From: Akkermansiaceae bacterium
GTDB taxonomy: Bacteria; Verrucomicrobiota; Verrucomicrobiia; Verrucomicrobiales; Akkermansiaceae
Assembly (NCBI GenBank): GCA_026421245.1
Contig: JAPKDJ010000002.1
Coordinates: 1 to 64,000, forward strand
Length of the DNA: 64,000 nucleotides
Reading direction: 5' to 3'
A model generated the notes under the pieces. It was not told the origin of the DNA, did not search any database, and saw nothing but the letters and a program-made list of their open reading frames with translations. Below are positions 34,201 through 43,437 of the stretch, piece after piece. Position 1 is the stretch's first letter; each line of letters begins with the position of its first letter. Made by a program: the position numbers and the translations under genes.

Positions 34201-36151
34201 CGCCCGCCTCGTTCTTAAGAACCAGACGATACAATCATCGACCGATCTGGGAACCTTCAATCATTCTTCATTGATTTCCTCTCTGATTGGCGCCGAATAC
34301 AAAGTCACCGCTCCCTTTGATTTAAGTCGCGAGTTCTTTCGTGTGGCTGTCGAAGATCGTGACCTCGATTCGGATGGCTTGAGCGATTGGGATGAAAGCA
34401 TTTTGGGGTCCTCCTCTAGCCTTGCAAATTCGCTGGCAAGATCTGTTGCTTTCGACAACACCGGCGATGGCGTTCCTGATGGTGCGATTTCGGGCGACCA
34501 AGCGGTCTTCCTTGAGCGCTTCGCCAACCGATCAACCCTCGCGGCAGGAACAGGAAGCGCCACTCCAACGCGCACCGAAGCAGCCAGATTGCTCATGCAA
34601 GGCACCTTTGGTCCAACAATGGAAGAAGTGCAAAAAGTGCGGGCGACGGGAATTGAAGCCTGGCTTGATGACCAAATTCAAAACCAACCTCAAACCCATC
34701 ACGAAGACTACATTCGTGAGATCCAAGCCGACCTGAATGGTCCTCGGGTTGACCTCAGCTATCTTTACAACAATGACGAAGACAATGTCAAAGAGCATAA
34801 TCTTCAGTCAGCCTTCGCCCGCGCCGCCATTTCCGGACCGGACCAACTCAGGCAACGGGTGGCCTTCGCTCTTTCTCAAATCCTCGTGATTTCACGTCAG
34901 GACGGAAGCATTGACCAAAATGTCCGTAGCCTTGCCCGCTACTACGACCGACTCGTGGATCATGCCTTTGGGAACTACTATGATCTCCTCATGGGCGTCA
35001 CCCTCGATCCCAATATGGGGCGTTACCTGTCTCATGTTGGAAACCTCCCTCCCGCTCCTGAGATCAATCGCTTCCCCGACGAAAACTACGCCCGGGAAGT
35101 GATGCAGCTCTTTTCCATCGGACTGTGGGAGCTCAATCAGGATGGCACTCGAAAACTCGATCACTTGGGGAAACCAATCCCCACCTATGACAATGATACC
35201 ATCACGGAACTGGCCAGGGTGATGACCGGACTGTGGTTTTCAAATAATGGCTGGGGTGCACAAACCCGCCAGGATGAGGAACACCTGGTTCCTCTCGAAA
35301 TGTTCCCCGACTACCACGATTTCGGTAAAAAGACTTTGCTCAACGGATTCATCATCCCGGCACGCCAACCCAGCGCCGAGAGCGGGATTGATGATATTCG
35401 CGATGCCATCCGCCACCTTTTCCAACACCCGAACTGCGCCCCCTTTGTTTGCAAATCGCTCATTCAACTTCTGGTCACGAGCAACCCAAACCCCGACTAT
35501 GTCGAGCGCATTGCGAACGTCTTTGACGACAACGGTCTAGGTGAGCGTGGTGATTTAAGTGCCGTGGTAAAAGCCATCATGATGGACCCCGAGGCCCGAG
35601 ATCCGGCTGTGGCCACCTCACCCGTCTTTGGTCTCTTCCGTGAACCGGTCATCCGAACCATGCACCTTGCCCGGCTTACTAAAATCAATCGCAGTGGAAA
35701 AGCCGTCTGGTGGGACTACGGAAACTACTACGATGACACTCTGCAGATGCCTCTCTACTCACCTACCGTGTTTAACTTTTATCGCCCGGACTACACTCCG
35801 CCCGGAATTCTTGATCAGGAGAATCTGGCCGGCCCGGCCTTTGAAATCACCAACTCATACACCGCAGTCTCCCTCCCCAACCGAATTTGGACGATCGCGG
35901 ATCGCGGCTTCTACATGCGTGGCCGATACCACTTCACGCCTGACTACAATGACTTCATGCCTTATCTGAGCGATTCTGACACCCTCCTGGACTACATCAA
36001 TATCGTCGTCTGTGCCGGAGGCATGCGCGCAGAAACCCGGGCCATTATTAAAACGAATCTCACTAACACCGCGCTTTCCGATCCGGTCGAAAAAGTTCGA
36101 CTCGCCGTCTACCTCGCCCTCATGTCTCCTGAAGGAGCGGTCCAACGCTAA
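31205..36151 (+). CDS. Large secreted protein: TSP3-type calcium repeats plus DUF1800
   Basis: A 1648-residue protein with GTG start and a short leader (MRIPSYLLILSTTPVWAG). An N-terminal beta-rich region (about 20-195) is followed by blocks of Asp-rich thrombospondin-type-3 repeats (DSDDDGLLDGEE, DTDGDGLTDQNE, DNDGVSDSIEAD and similar; about 195-310, 545-640, 855-990 and 1075-1110), which bind calcium. Three further unrecognised beta domains separate them. From about residue 1140 the DUF1800 domain runs to the end: LMQGTFGPTMEEV, LRQRVAFALSQILVIS, NFPDENYAREVMQLFSIGLW-type signature (here RFPDENYAREVMQLFSIGLW). Unlike many DUF1800 proteins there is no PEP-CTERM tail. The DUF1501 partner follows after 18 bases. 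Confidence 0.85.
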   Translation: MRIPSYLLILSTTPVWAGFSPLFKIGSDDNSSGEFTTENVTSDPAPGNPAELDDHYYLKGTYPRPIGVLADDELIANFEHALTSRDPSNVIHFNLDTGQATNTGLFRVSADFLWSGTSGGARFENVIEISVNGKPASFTSAPFQNHTVIHTEFSTNGLDLIDGANTLEIRRTGTTSSTWLGIDQIKASLDPTAFVDADSDSLPLYWEELYHFSDTNNSDAAGDLDGDSLSNRTEFQNGTNPRLADTDGDGLTDQNETVSDPLDPDSDDDGLLDGEETNSSPILVDTDSDGASDAWEIQTGYDPDDDQSTPPLWAGAIGVNFRSEKYPKLGTWPVGFPNGFVPQINWNQTDLLEDKGVSSGSPLRPGDTSDILSPLAGTLVDSSGAPTAVSIAFTADGVRSTRVYETAAANLLNGYISADSGTPATLQIANIPTSFATYDVYVYMATTYRGRLATLRRDRQFLDQALLRPISSGGDLEFKLFRPSTGPAAPLANVVRYTGLIARSFSLESFRTSNSSSGIAGIQIINTSGDNDLDTIPDWWEIKHRSDVTANADPDGDGLDWLAEFNAGSDPRLADTDDDGLDDAAEVAAGTDVTFADSDGDGLSDYEELNHSLASDPTLADTDRDGVDDAIEKANFSDPNDANFTRLPVPSYPSATQVLWEATDLQFVNNHGDGIRSDGGIDRDFIDWRVDNLTAGVSNALRIRLPRRSGKIVFNVITSEQGSFRKNGRRLNYSNYNTDLTSALGFAGFGSCDTSDPLTFRIEANDDGSSEMNWTVVFSIINQKTGLTVATRTFTKCDAISNVADQSAVWGDDSVPGESQMLLGQGISLYRTTTPVHQLTGLNHCADADNDGMSDTFETTYGLNPNDTSDAALDGDSDGLTNVIEAILGTDPTDADTDNDGVSDSIEADQFTDPNSDLSTPPLFNLTSVGDSDLNGNGMSDLWESHFSAQALLPGGDQDSDGLTNLEEAGLGTDPFDAASNFRIRTAPSATPDAFDFFYARLVLKNQTIQSSTDLGTFNHSSLISSLIGAEYKVTAPFDLSREFFRVAVEDRDLDSDGLSDWDESILGSSSSLANSLARSVAFDNTGDGVPDGAISGDQAVFLERFANRSTLAAGTGSATPTRTEAARLLMQGTFGPTMEEVQKVRATGIEAWLDDQIQNQPQTHHEDYIREIQADLNGPRVDLSYLYNNDEDNVKEHNLQSAFARAAISGPDQLRQRVAFALSQILVISRQDGSIDQNVRSLARYYDRLVDHAFGNYYDLLMGVTLDPNMGRYLSHVGNLPPAPEINRFPDENYAREVMQLFSIGLWELNQDGTRKLDHLGKPIPTYDNDTITELARVMTGLWFSNNGWGAQTRQDEEHLVPLEMFPDYHDFGKKTLLNGFIIPARQPSAESGIDDIRDAIRHLFQHPNCAPFVCKSLIQLLVTSNPNPDYVERIANVFDDNGLGERGDLSAVVKAIMMDPEARDPAVATSPVFGLFREPVIRTMHLARLTKINRSGKAVWWDYGNYYDDTLQMPLYSPTVFNFYRPDYTPPGILDQENLAGPAFEITNSYTAVSLPNRIWTIADRGFYMRGRYHFTPDYNDFMPYLSDSDTLLDYINIVVCAGGMRAETRAIIKTNLTNTALSDPVEKVRLAVYLALMSPEGAVQR

Positions 36152-36169
36152 TCTCATTTTTCAGTTTCC

Positions 36170-37642
36170 ATGGCCTCATTCCACAACCTTTCCCGCCGCC
36201 GTTTTCTCGGCGAAAGCGCCTGTGCCGCTCTTGGGTCGGCTTCCATCATGTCGACGCTCTTGAACCTCAAGATGGCGAACAATGCGGTGGCTGCCGGCCT
36301 CCCCCCGGATTCAGAAGACCGAAAAACTTTGGTCTGCATGTATCTCCATGGAGGGATTGACTCCTACAACGTTCTCGTTCCCCGGGACAACACCCGATAC
36401 CGTGATTACTCCACAACTAGAACGAATTTGGCGTTACCGCAAGGAGACCTCCTTCCCCTCACCCAGACAAGCAATGGAGATCGTCAGGACTACGGAATCC
36501 ATCCGGCAATGGGCGGACTCCAGACTCTCTTCAACGGGATTGGCGGGGATGCCAACGAGAGGCGCCTCTCGTTCATCGCCAACATCGGAACCCTGATGGA
36601 GCCGATGAATCGCAACGACTACAAACAGAAGCTTAAGCCGAGACCCCAGGGACTCTTTTCCCACAGCGATCAAACAGAGCAGTGGCAAACCTCGCTTCCC
36701 CAGGGAGACGCCAACCTGACCGGTTGGGCGGGACGGGTGGCGGACATTCTTCACGCCACCTCCAACCTCGGCAGCCAAACCTCCATGAGTATTTCCCTCG
36801 CTGGAAATAACATCTTCCAGGTCGGAAGAACGACCCAACAGTTCGTCATAACAAAAAAAGGCGCCCTTACTTTCTCCAAGGAAAGCGGAACCAACCATCC
36901 AACCGTTCTCAAGAATCTCGCGCTCCGATCGCTCATGGAACAGGAGTATGCCAACATGATGGAAAAGGCCTTCGCGGAACTTACGGATCGAAGTCTCGAC
37001 CAACAGGGATTTATCCAAACCGAGTTCGATGCCCTGACCGATGACTTTGCCGGTGTCACATTCCCAGACACTCGTATTGGACAAAACCTTCTCGCGGCCA
37101 TGAAGACAATCGCACTTCGAGCCAAACTCGGCCTGCGACGTCAAACCATCTTCGTTTCCGAAAGGGGCTGGGATCATCACCGCGCATTGATCACTCCGCA
37201 AAACGATATGCTGGAAGACCTTACTCCGGCCCTCGCGGCCTTTCAGACCGCGATTGAGAACTGCGGCATGGCTGATTCGGTCCTCACCTTTTCAGCCTCC
37301 GACTTTGCCCGCACCTTACGCTCCAACGGCTCAGGCTCCGATCACGCCTGGGGCGGCAACCAAATGGTGATGGGCGGTCCCGTGGCGGGCGGTCAAGTTC
37401 TGGGGCAGTATCCGAGTCTCGCTCTCGATTCACCGAACGACGTTGGGCGTGGCGGACGAATTCTGCCAACCACCTCCGTCGACGCTTTGGTCGCCGAACT
37501 CCTCCTTTGGTTTGGTCTCGATGGCGCAGCGAACTTCGAACAGGTTCTTCCGAACCTCTCGAACTTTTACAACATCGGAGACGCCGACGCCTCGGACCCA
37601 ACCACTCTCCCAATTGGGTTCTTAAAACCCGGCGCCTTCTAG
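36170..37642 (+). CDS. DUF1501 protein with Tat signal
   Basis: A 490-residue exported protein. The N-terminus has the twin-arginine pattern SRRRFLGESACAALGSASIM, so it is folded before export. DUF1501 features: KTLVCMYLHGGIDSYNVLVP, ERGWDHH and SDFARTLRSNGSGSDHAWGG, which ends in the conserved D-H-A/G-W-G-G segment. The family resembles alkaline-phosphatase/sulfatase folds and always travels with DUF1800 proteins in Planctomycetes and Verrucomicrobiota. Activity is unproven. It probably shares a transcript with the DUF1800 gene upstream. Confidence 0.88.
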   Translation: MASFHNLSRRRFLGESACAALGSASIMSTLLNLKMANNAVAAGLPPDSEDRKTLVCMYLHGGIDSYNVLVPRDNTRYRDYSTTRTNLALPQGDLLPLTQTSNGDRQDYGIHPAMGGLQTLFNGIGGDANERRLSFIANIGTLMEPMNRNDYKQKLKPRPQGLFSHSDQTEQWQTSLPQGDANLTGWAGRVADILHATSNLGSQTSMSISLAGNNIFQVGRTTQQFVITKKGALTFSKESGTNHPTVLKNLALRSLMEQEYANMMEKAFAELTDRSLDQQGFIQTEFDALTDDFAGVTFPDTRIGQNLLAAMKTIALRAKLGLRRQTIFVSERGWDHHRALITPQNDMLEDLTPALAAFQTAIENCGMADSVLTFSASDFARTLRSNGSGSDHAWGGNQMVMGGPVAGGQVLGQYPSLALDSPNDVGRGGRILPTTSVDALVAELLLWFGLDGAANFEQVLPNLSNFYNIGDADASDPTTLPIGFLKPGAF

Positions 37643-38149
37643 ATGAGAGGAGCCATAGCAGGGATCGTGATAATCATCCTCTTTGGGCTTTGGTTTTTTC
37701 TAGCTCAACGAGCTGAAGACGACCCCGCTCCACCAACCCCGGAGAAACAAGTGGAGTCCATTGTCAAGACTCCGGCAGAGCCAAGAAGACCGGTTCTAGC
37801 CGACACCATGCTTGCCAACTACGGCACGGACGAATCATCAGGGAAAGAGGATTTCAGAAAGCTGACCACCTTTCTGGATAGCGTCTTCCTTTTGGTCAAA
37901 AAACGGGACACGGCCGACTACGCAACAAATGAAGATTTGGCCCTCTTTCTTAAGGGATCAAACCCCCATCAGACGGCTTTTCTCAGCGCTGACTCTCCCG
38001 CTCTTAACAAGGAAGGGCAGCTCATTGATCGCTGGGGCTCTCCCATCATCGTTCATCCCATCTCTCGAAAACTCCTAGAGATCCGCTCGGCCGGTCCGGA
38101 TCAAAAGCCATACACCGAGGATGACTTTCTATGGCCGAACTCAACGTAA
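37643..38149 (+). CDS. Membrane-anchored pseudopilin-like small protein
   Basis: A 168-residue protein that starts directly after the DUF1501 stop. One N-terminal helix (residues about 5-20) is followed by an extracytoplasmic part whose C-terminus reads LIDRWGSPIIVHPISRKLLE then IRSAGPDQKPYTEDD. The D-x-W-G-x-P...S-x-G-P-D/N-D pattern is the end of GspG-type pseudopilins, but the classical prepilin signal (G-F-T-L-x-E) is missing. It could be a processing partner for the secreted pair; this is inference from position. Confidence 0.6.
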   Translation: MRGAIAGIVIIILFGLWFFLAQRAEDDPAPPTPEKQVESIVKTPAEPRRPVLADTMLANYGTDESSGKEDFRKLTTFLDSVFLLVKKRDTADYATNEDLALFLKGSNPHQTAFLSADSPALNKEGQLIDRWGSPIIVHPISRKLLEIRSAGPDQKPYTEDDFLWPNST

Positions 38150-38192
38150 CCCGCACTGAGAACTGACGACCTGATTCAAAGGGGACATCACT

Positions 38193-39569
38193 TTACATCT
38201 CCAACATCATCCGGGTCGGATTCTCAAGGCAATCCTTGATCCGAATGAGGAAGGTGACGGCTTCCTTACCATCGACGATACGGTGATCGTAGCTCATGGC
38301 GAGATACATCATGGGACGAATCTTGACCTCCCCATTTACGGCCATCGGGCGTTGTTGAATGGTGTGCATTCCAAGAATTCCGCTTTGAGGAGGATTGAGA
38401 ATCGGAGTGCTCAAGAGAGACCCATAAACTCCACCGTTCGAAATCGTAAAGACCCCGCCGGACAGATCAGAAAGCTCGATCTTTCCTTCATTGGAACGCG
38501 TCGCGTATGAAATAATGTCTTTTTCGATCTGAGCAAAAGACTTCTGATCACAATCCCGGACAACCGGGACGATCAGGCCCTTTTCGGTTCCGATGGCGAT
38601 TCCAACGTCATAGAAATGATTTTCGATAACTTCATTTCCTTCGATACGGGCATTGATGGAAGGAACATCCTTGAGTGCCTGTACCACGGCCTTGGTGAAT
38701 AACGACATAAAGCCGAGCTTCACTCCATGTTTGGCCACGAAGTCCTCTTGTACCGATTTGCGAAGCTTCATGATTTCGGTCATGTCAACTTCATTGAATG
38801 TGGTGAGGATTGCCGCAGTCTGCTGGGCGTTGACAAGATGCTGGGCAATCTTTCGACGCAACGGCGTCATCTTCTTGCGTGTCACGCGCGTCTCGCCATC
38901 AACAACGGGAGATTTTTGGGCAGGTGCAGAAGTCGATGGTTCAACGATCTTGGGTGTAGCCTCGATCTCCGTCGCTGGTTCATCTGGGACCGAAACAGGA
39001 GAAGCCTTCTGAACAGGAGCATCGGACTCCGCAATGCTACCCAGTTTTTTGCCAATCCCCACCTCTGTGCCTTCTGCGACTTTGATCGTTACGATCCCAG
39101 AAGCCTCGGCTTCGAGCTCACTGGAAACCTTGTCGGTATCAAGAGTAACCAAAGTTTGCCCTTTCTTCACGAAATCACCATTGGAAACAGACCACGCAGC
39201 GACGGTGGCCCAGGTAATGGACTCCCCTGCGGCGGGAACGATGATATCAATCACCTGCCCGGTCGATTTCGGCTCAGCTGCAGAGACCGAAGTTGCTTCC
39301 GGTGAGCTGGCAACCGGAGCGGCATTTGCAACTTCTCCTTCTGCAATCAAACCGATGACTGTCCCAATTGCCACTTCTTCGCCCACCTGCACACTGATCG
39401 AGATCGTGCCCGATACTTCAGCTTCCAACTCGGTGGAAATCTTATCGGTTTCAAGAGTGACGAGGACTTGTCCTTTTTGGACAGCTGAGCCATCGGCATG
39501 ATGCCATCTGGCCACGAGAGCCGAAGTGATGGATTCGCCAACGGGCGGAATTTTGATTTGGTGGGACAT
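38193..39569 (-). CDS. sucB: 2-oxoglutarate dehydrogenase E2 (dihydrolipoyl succinyltransferase), two lipoyl domains
   Basis: Transfers the succinyl group from E1 to CoA in the TCA cycle. Two lipoyl domains are visible: residues about 3-76 (lipoyl Lys in ETDKIS) and about 107-180 (DTDKVS). A Pro/Ala/Glu-rich linker follows, then the catalytic domain (about 228-458) with the active site [15 protein letters not shown] (HxxxDG). The peripheral subunit-binding domain that normally lies between the linker and the catalytic domain is not recognisable: the linker runs straight into [15 protein letters not shown]. coli SucB has one lipoyl and one binding domain in about 405 residues. It lies 6 bases downstream of sucA. 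Confidence 0.9.
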   Translation of the reverse strand: MSHQIKIPPVGESITSALVARWHHADGSAVQKGQVLVTLETDKISTELEAEVSGTISISVQVGEEVAIGTVIGLIAEGEVANAAPVASSPEATSVSAAEPKSTGQVIDIIVPAAGESITWATVAAWSVSNGDFVKKGQTLVTLDTDKVSSELEAEASGIVTIKVAEGTEVGIGKKLGSIAESDAPVQKASPVSVPDEPATEIEATPKIVEPSTSAPAQKSPVVDGETRVTRKKMTPLRRKIAQHLVNAQQTAAILTTFNEVDMTEIMKLRKSVQEDFVAKHGVKLGFMSLFTKAVVQALKDVPSINARIEGNEVIENHFYDVGIAIGTEKGLIVPVVRDCDQKSFAQIEKDIISYATRSNEGKIELSDLSGGVFTISNGGVYGSLLSTPILNPPQSGILGMHTIQQRPMAVNGEVKIRPMMYLAMSYDHRIVDGKEAVTFLIRIKDCLENPTRMMLEM

Positions 39570-39575
39570 GGTCTC

Positions 39576-42362
39576 TTAAACTGAAAAGGCTTTTTCGCAG
39601 AGCATCTTTTGCTCGCGTTTATGAACGGCTTTCGAGCCGGTGGAAGGGCTGGAGGCGCGATCTCGACCTGCGTAGCGGACGCGGGTTTCGGTGATCTTAC
39701 CAAGTCTGGGTTGCATAAAGAACCAAGCTCCCATGTTCAGGGGTTCCTCTTGGCACCACACAATTTTTTTAGCCGAGCGATACGGACTCATGACTTGTTT
39801 GACTTCCTCGGTGTGGAGAGGATAAAGCTGTTCGATACGGATGATCGCCGCATTCTTAACGTTGTTTTCCTCCCGGTAGTTGAGGAGATCGTAGTAAACC
39901 TTGCCGGAGCAGAAAATGACCCGACTCACGTTCTCCGGTTTTTCGAACTCGTAATGATCAGGAAGAATTTCCCGGAAACTGGATTCATCCAAAAAGTCCT
40001 CAACATGCGAGATTGCACGGGGATGGGTCAAAAGGCTCTTCGGCGTCATCACAATGAGCGGCTTCCGTGTCGGCGAGTGCTTTTGACGACGCAGCGCATG
40101 GAAATACTGGGCCGGGGTCGTGAAATTCCCAACGATCATATTCTTCTCAGCGCAGAGCTGGAGGAATCGCTCAAGACGTGCACTGGAGTGCTCCGGCCCC
40201 ATCCCTTCATAGCCATGAGGCAAAAGCAGAACGAGCGAGCTTGGCGTTTGCCACTTGGATTCAGCGGAGGAGATAAACTGGTCAATAATCACCTGGGCAC
40301 CATTGGCAAAGTCACCAAATTGCGCTTCCCAGAGGATCAACATATTCGGGCAGCCCAAGGAATATCCGTAGTCAAAGCCAAGAACAGCAGTTTCCGAGAG
40401 AAGACTGTTGTAGACACGGAACCGTTCCTGCTTTTCGCTCAGTTCACAAAGAGGAACGTATCGTTCACGGGTTTCGTAATCATAGAAAACAGCGTGGCGA
40501 TGACTGAAGGTGCCTCTTTTGCAATCCTGGCCGGACAAACGCACGGGAAACCCCTCGATGAGAAGTGAACCAAAGGCCAGAGCCTCGGCAAAGGCCCAGT
40601 CAAAAGGCCCTCCGTATTGAAGGGCCTCGACACGGCGAGGGACGAAGCGTTTTGCCAGTGTCGGGTGCAATTGAAATCCTGCCGGAATAGTCGTCAGGAC
40701 CTTTCCAATATGCTGGAGAGTATCCAAATCGATTCCCGTCGTGACAGCGTCATGAGAGTACATCGGCTGTGGCTCGGCGGTTGAACCGGTGTAAACGTCG
40801 AAATCCCGGTCCTGCTCATGCTTGCGCATGTCTTCAAGACCCGCATCGAGACCACCCCATATTTCGTCATAAAGAGCCTGGCCTTCACTGGCCGAGATCA
40901 CTCCGGCATCGACAAGTTCGTCATGGAACAACTGTCCGGCAGTCTTTCGGCCGGAAATCTGCCGGTAAATTTGGGGTTGGGTGAAGGCCGCCTGATCTGT
41001 CTCGTTGTGCCCCTGACGACGGTAGCAATACATGTCGATCACCACATCACGGCCCCAGACCTGACGAAATTCCAGAGCAAACTCGGCCGCCCAAAGCAAT
41101 TCCTCGGGGCGTTCACCGTTCACATGCAGAATGGGTGCCTCAATCATCTTGACCACATCCGTCGCGTAGGCCGAGGAACGAGCATCCGACGGCATCGTGG
41201 TGAATCCAATCTGGTTGTTAACGATAAGGTGAATCGTTCCTCCGGTACGATACCCACCAAGTTGAGACAAATTCAGCACCTCTGCCACCGGTCCCTGTCC
41301 TGCGAACGCGGCATCTCCATGAATGAGCAAGGGTAGAACAACCTTTCGACTCGTTTTGATCTCGTCATCTCCAAGGAGTCGTTGACGGGCCCGCGCCTTA
41401 CCTTCGACGATAGGGTTAACGGCTTCCAAATGGCTGGGGTTCGCAGCCAAACTGACGCGAACTTCGCCATCCTGCAGTTGACGAACCTTTTCATAGCCGA
41501 GGTGATACTTCACATCACCGTCACCGGCGACAAGGTCGGGAACGTAGTTCGGCGTAAATTCATAAAGGAGAGTCGAGATCGACTTTTTCACAAACTGGGC
41601 GAGGACGTTTAGCCGACCACGGTGGGCCATCCCCATCTCGATCTCTTTGACTCCCGTGGAGGGACAACCTTCAAGAATCCGATTTAAAAGAATCATCAAG
41701 CCCTCTCCTCCCTCGAGTGAAAACCTCTTTTCTCCGAGGAACTTCTTACCAAGAAAACTCTCGAAAATCTCTGACTCCATGAGCCAGCGGAGGGTTTTTT
41801 TCTGGTCTTCCGTAGTGATCGGAGGTTGGCCGGCGCGATCCTCGATACGACGGCGAATCCAGTTTCGAACCTCGGTATTGTGGATGTGCATGTATTCAAA
41901 TCCGGTTTTCCCCGAATAGGTCTCCTTAAGATCCTCAACCAAATCGCGCAACTTAGTTGGTTCACCTTTCCGGAAAAACTGGGTCGAGGCCTCCCGATCC
42001 AGATCGGACTCAGTCAGACCAAAACTCTCGAGTTCAAGGCGGGGATTAACCGGACCTGAATCCTCCAAGGGGTTGATGTGGGCCTGAGTGTGTCCAAGCG
42101 TCCTGTAGTTGTAGATTAAACTCACGACCTTACCTCGAAAAGAAAGCTGCTCTTCAGAAAGAGGCTGATCAATGCGATCATTTGCGGCTGCTCCAGCCGG
42201 TGTTCCGTTTGGTCCGCCTTTCTTCGGAACTTCTGACCCCAATTCGAACCCCTCAAAAAAAGCAGCCCAGTTACCCTCAACAGACTGAGGATCAGAGATC
42301 CATTGAGCGTATTTCTCGTCCAGAAGGGCGGAATTCAGACGGGGTGAAATTTGGGAGGACAT
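39576..42362 (-). CDS. sucA: 2-oxoglutarate dehydrogenase E1
   Basis: Thiamine-diphosphate decarboxylase that starts the 2-oxoglutarate dehydrogenase complex. 928 residues from the ATG at 42362, which begins the conserved SSQISPRLNSALLDEKYAQW N-terminal E2-binding region. Other signatures: GMAHRGRLNVLAQF, HGDAAFAGQGPVAEVLNL, and the thiamine-diphosphate motif around GRDVVIDMYCYRRQGHNETD. The longer frame to 42446 would overlap the divergent ABC gene region and lacks family sequence. sucB follows. The E3 gene (lpd) is not here. Confidence 0.95.
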   Translation of the reverse strand: MSSQISPRLNSALLDEKYAQWISDPQSVEGNWAAFFEGFELGSEVPKKGGPNGTPAGAAANDRIDQPLSEEQLSFRGKVVSLIYNYRTLGHTQAHINPLEDSGPVNPRLELESFGLTESDLDREASTQFFRKGEPTKLRDLVEDLKETYSGKTGFEYMHIHNTEVRNWIRRRIEDRAGQPPITTEDQKKTLRWLMESEIFESFLGKKFLGEKRFSLEGGEGLMILLNRILEGCPSTGVKEIEMGMAHRGRLNVLAQFVKKSISTLLYEFTPNYVPDLVAGDGDVKYHLGYEKVRQLQDGEVRVSLAANPSHLEAVNPIVEGKARARQRLLGDDEIKTSRKVVLPLLIHGDAAFAGQGPVAEVLNLSQLGGYRTGGTIHLIVNNQIGFTTMPSDARSSAYATDVVKMIEAPILHVNGERPEELLWAAEFALEFRQVWGRDVVIDMYCYRRQGHNETDQAAFTQPQIYRQISGRKTAGQLFHDELVDAGVISASEGQALYDEIWGGLDAGLEDMRKHEQDRDFDVYTGSTAEPQPMYSHDAVTTGIDLDTLQHIGKVLTTIPAGFQLHPTLAKRFVPRRVEALQYGGPFDWAFAEALAFGSLLIEGFPVRLSGQDCKRGTFSHRHAVFYDYETRERYVPLCELSEKQERFRVYNSLLSETAVLGFDYGYSLGCPNMLILWEAQFGDFANGAQVIIDQFISSAESKWQTPSSLVLLLPHGYEGMGPEHSSARLERFLQLCAEKNMIVGNFTTPAQYFHALRRQKHSPTRKPLIVMTPKSLLTHPRAISHVEDFLDESSFREILPDHYEFEKPENVSRVIFCSGKVYYDLLNYREENNVKNAAIIRIEQLYPLHTEEVKQVMSPYRSAKKIVWCQEEPLNMGAWFFMQPRLGKITETRVRYAGRDRASSPSTGSKAVHKREQKMLCEKAFSV

Positions 42363-42492
42363 GTTAACAGAACAGAACGTTATTCGCAGCAAGGCAAGAT
42401 TCGAGCTTGGAAGTGCCCGAGCAATGCAGTTAGTTAATTCCCACACCCCCGCGAGTCAATCGCACAGCACCGATTCCACTTTAAAAAATCGC

Positions 42493-43425
42493 ATGATCGA
42501 GATTTCTAGTCTCAGCAAGAGCTATGGCCGCCATAAAGCGGTAGATAAAATATCTTTCGAAGTCGCACGCGGCGAGATTGTCGGGTTTCTCGGCCCAAAT
42601 GGAGCAGGAAAGACAACAACCCTGCGAATGTTAACCGGATTTCTCCCGCCCACCTCTGGCGCAGCCAGAATCGCCGGGAAGGATATTTTCCGTGAATCAC
42701 TCGAAGTTCGGAAACGCATCGGTTACATGCCCGAAAACGTTCCACTCTACACTGAAATGCGCGTCAAAGAATACCTGCGCTTCAGGGGCACCCTCCGCGG
42801 ACTCTCAGGAGGGAGGCTTCGGAAACGCATGGGAGAGGTCATGGATATCTGCGGACTCACCGACGTTCGTCGCAAAATGATCAAGACCCTATCGAAGGGC
42901 TACCGGCAACGGGTTGGCTTGGCCGATGCTCTCATTCACGAGCCCGATCTCCTCATTTTAGACGAGCCGACTAACGGTCTCGACCCCAATCAAATCCGCG
43001 CCATTCGAAAACTCATTCAAAATCTCGGAGAAAAACACACCATTCTCCTCTCGACCCACATCCTCAGCGAAGTCGAAATGACCTGTAACAAAGTCGTCAT
43101 CATAGATGGAGGAAAGATCAAGGCCGCGGACACGCCCGGAAATCTCGTAAACTCTATGCGCAGGGCCGGACGAGTCACCGTCGAACTGCAGGTTCCGAAG
43201 GGCGAGGTTGAAGCAGAGATTTCCCAGTTTGACGAGGTCACTCGGATTGTCAGCGAATCACTGCAAGATGACTGGAATCGCTTCACAGTTTTCGTGGCAC
43301 CAAAAACCGATACCCGTCTAAAGCTTGGCAACCTGGCGGCTCAAAAGCGCTGGCCTCTCCGTTCGCTCAGCCGGCGCGTCGGCACTCTCGAGGAAGTTTT
43401 CGTAGAACTCACCCGCAAGGACTAA
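42493..43425 (+). CDS. ABC transporter ATPase, GldA-like
   Basis: ATPase subunit of an ABC-2 type exporter, 310 residues. Walker A GPNGAGKTTTLRML, signature LSKGYRQRVGLADAL (LSxGY form typical of GldA/NatA-type), Walker B LLILDEPTNGLDP, switch His in LLSTHILSEVEM. The frame is open to 42361, but the ATG at 42493 begins the conserved IEISSLSKSYG. It leads a four-gene operon with a permease, a GldG-like and a DUF4340 protein, the set known as GldA-F-G plus an accessory. Gliding itself is not implied. Confidence 0.88.
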   Translation: MIEISSLSKSYGRHKAVDKISFEVARGEIVGFLGPNGAGKTTTLRMLTGFLPPTSGAARIAGKDIFRESLEVRKRIGYMPENVPLYTEMRVKEYLRFRGTLRGLSGGRLRKRMGEVMDICGLTDVRRKMIKTLSKGYRQRVGLADALIHEPDLLILDEPTNGLDPNQIRAIRKLIQNLGEKHTILLSTHILSEVEMTCNKVVIIDGGKIKAADTPGNLVNSMRRAGRVTVELQVPKGEVEAEISQFDEVTRIVSESLQDDWNRFTVFVAPKTDTRLKLGNLAAQKRWPLRSLSRRVGTLEEVFVELTRKD

Positions 43426-43437
43426 TCACAAATCGTC

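Noticed and set aside
31800-34400. Tandem DNA repeats or a CRISPR-like array in the secreted protein gene
   Set aside because: The similarity is in the protein (Asp-rich calcium motifs) within one long open frame; DNA copies differ and there are no regular spacers.
39609-40568. A 319-codon frame antisense to sucA
   Set aside because: No domain and the sucA frame is certain.
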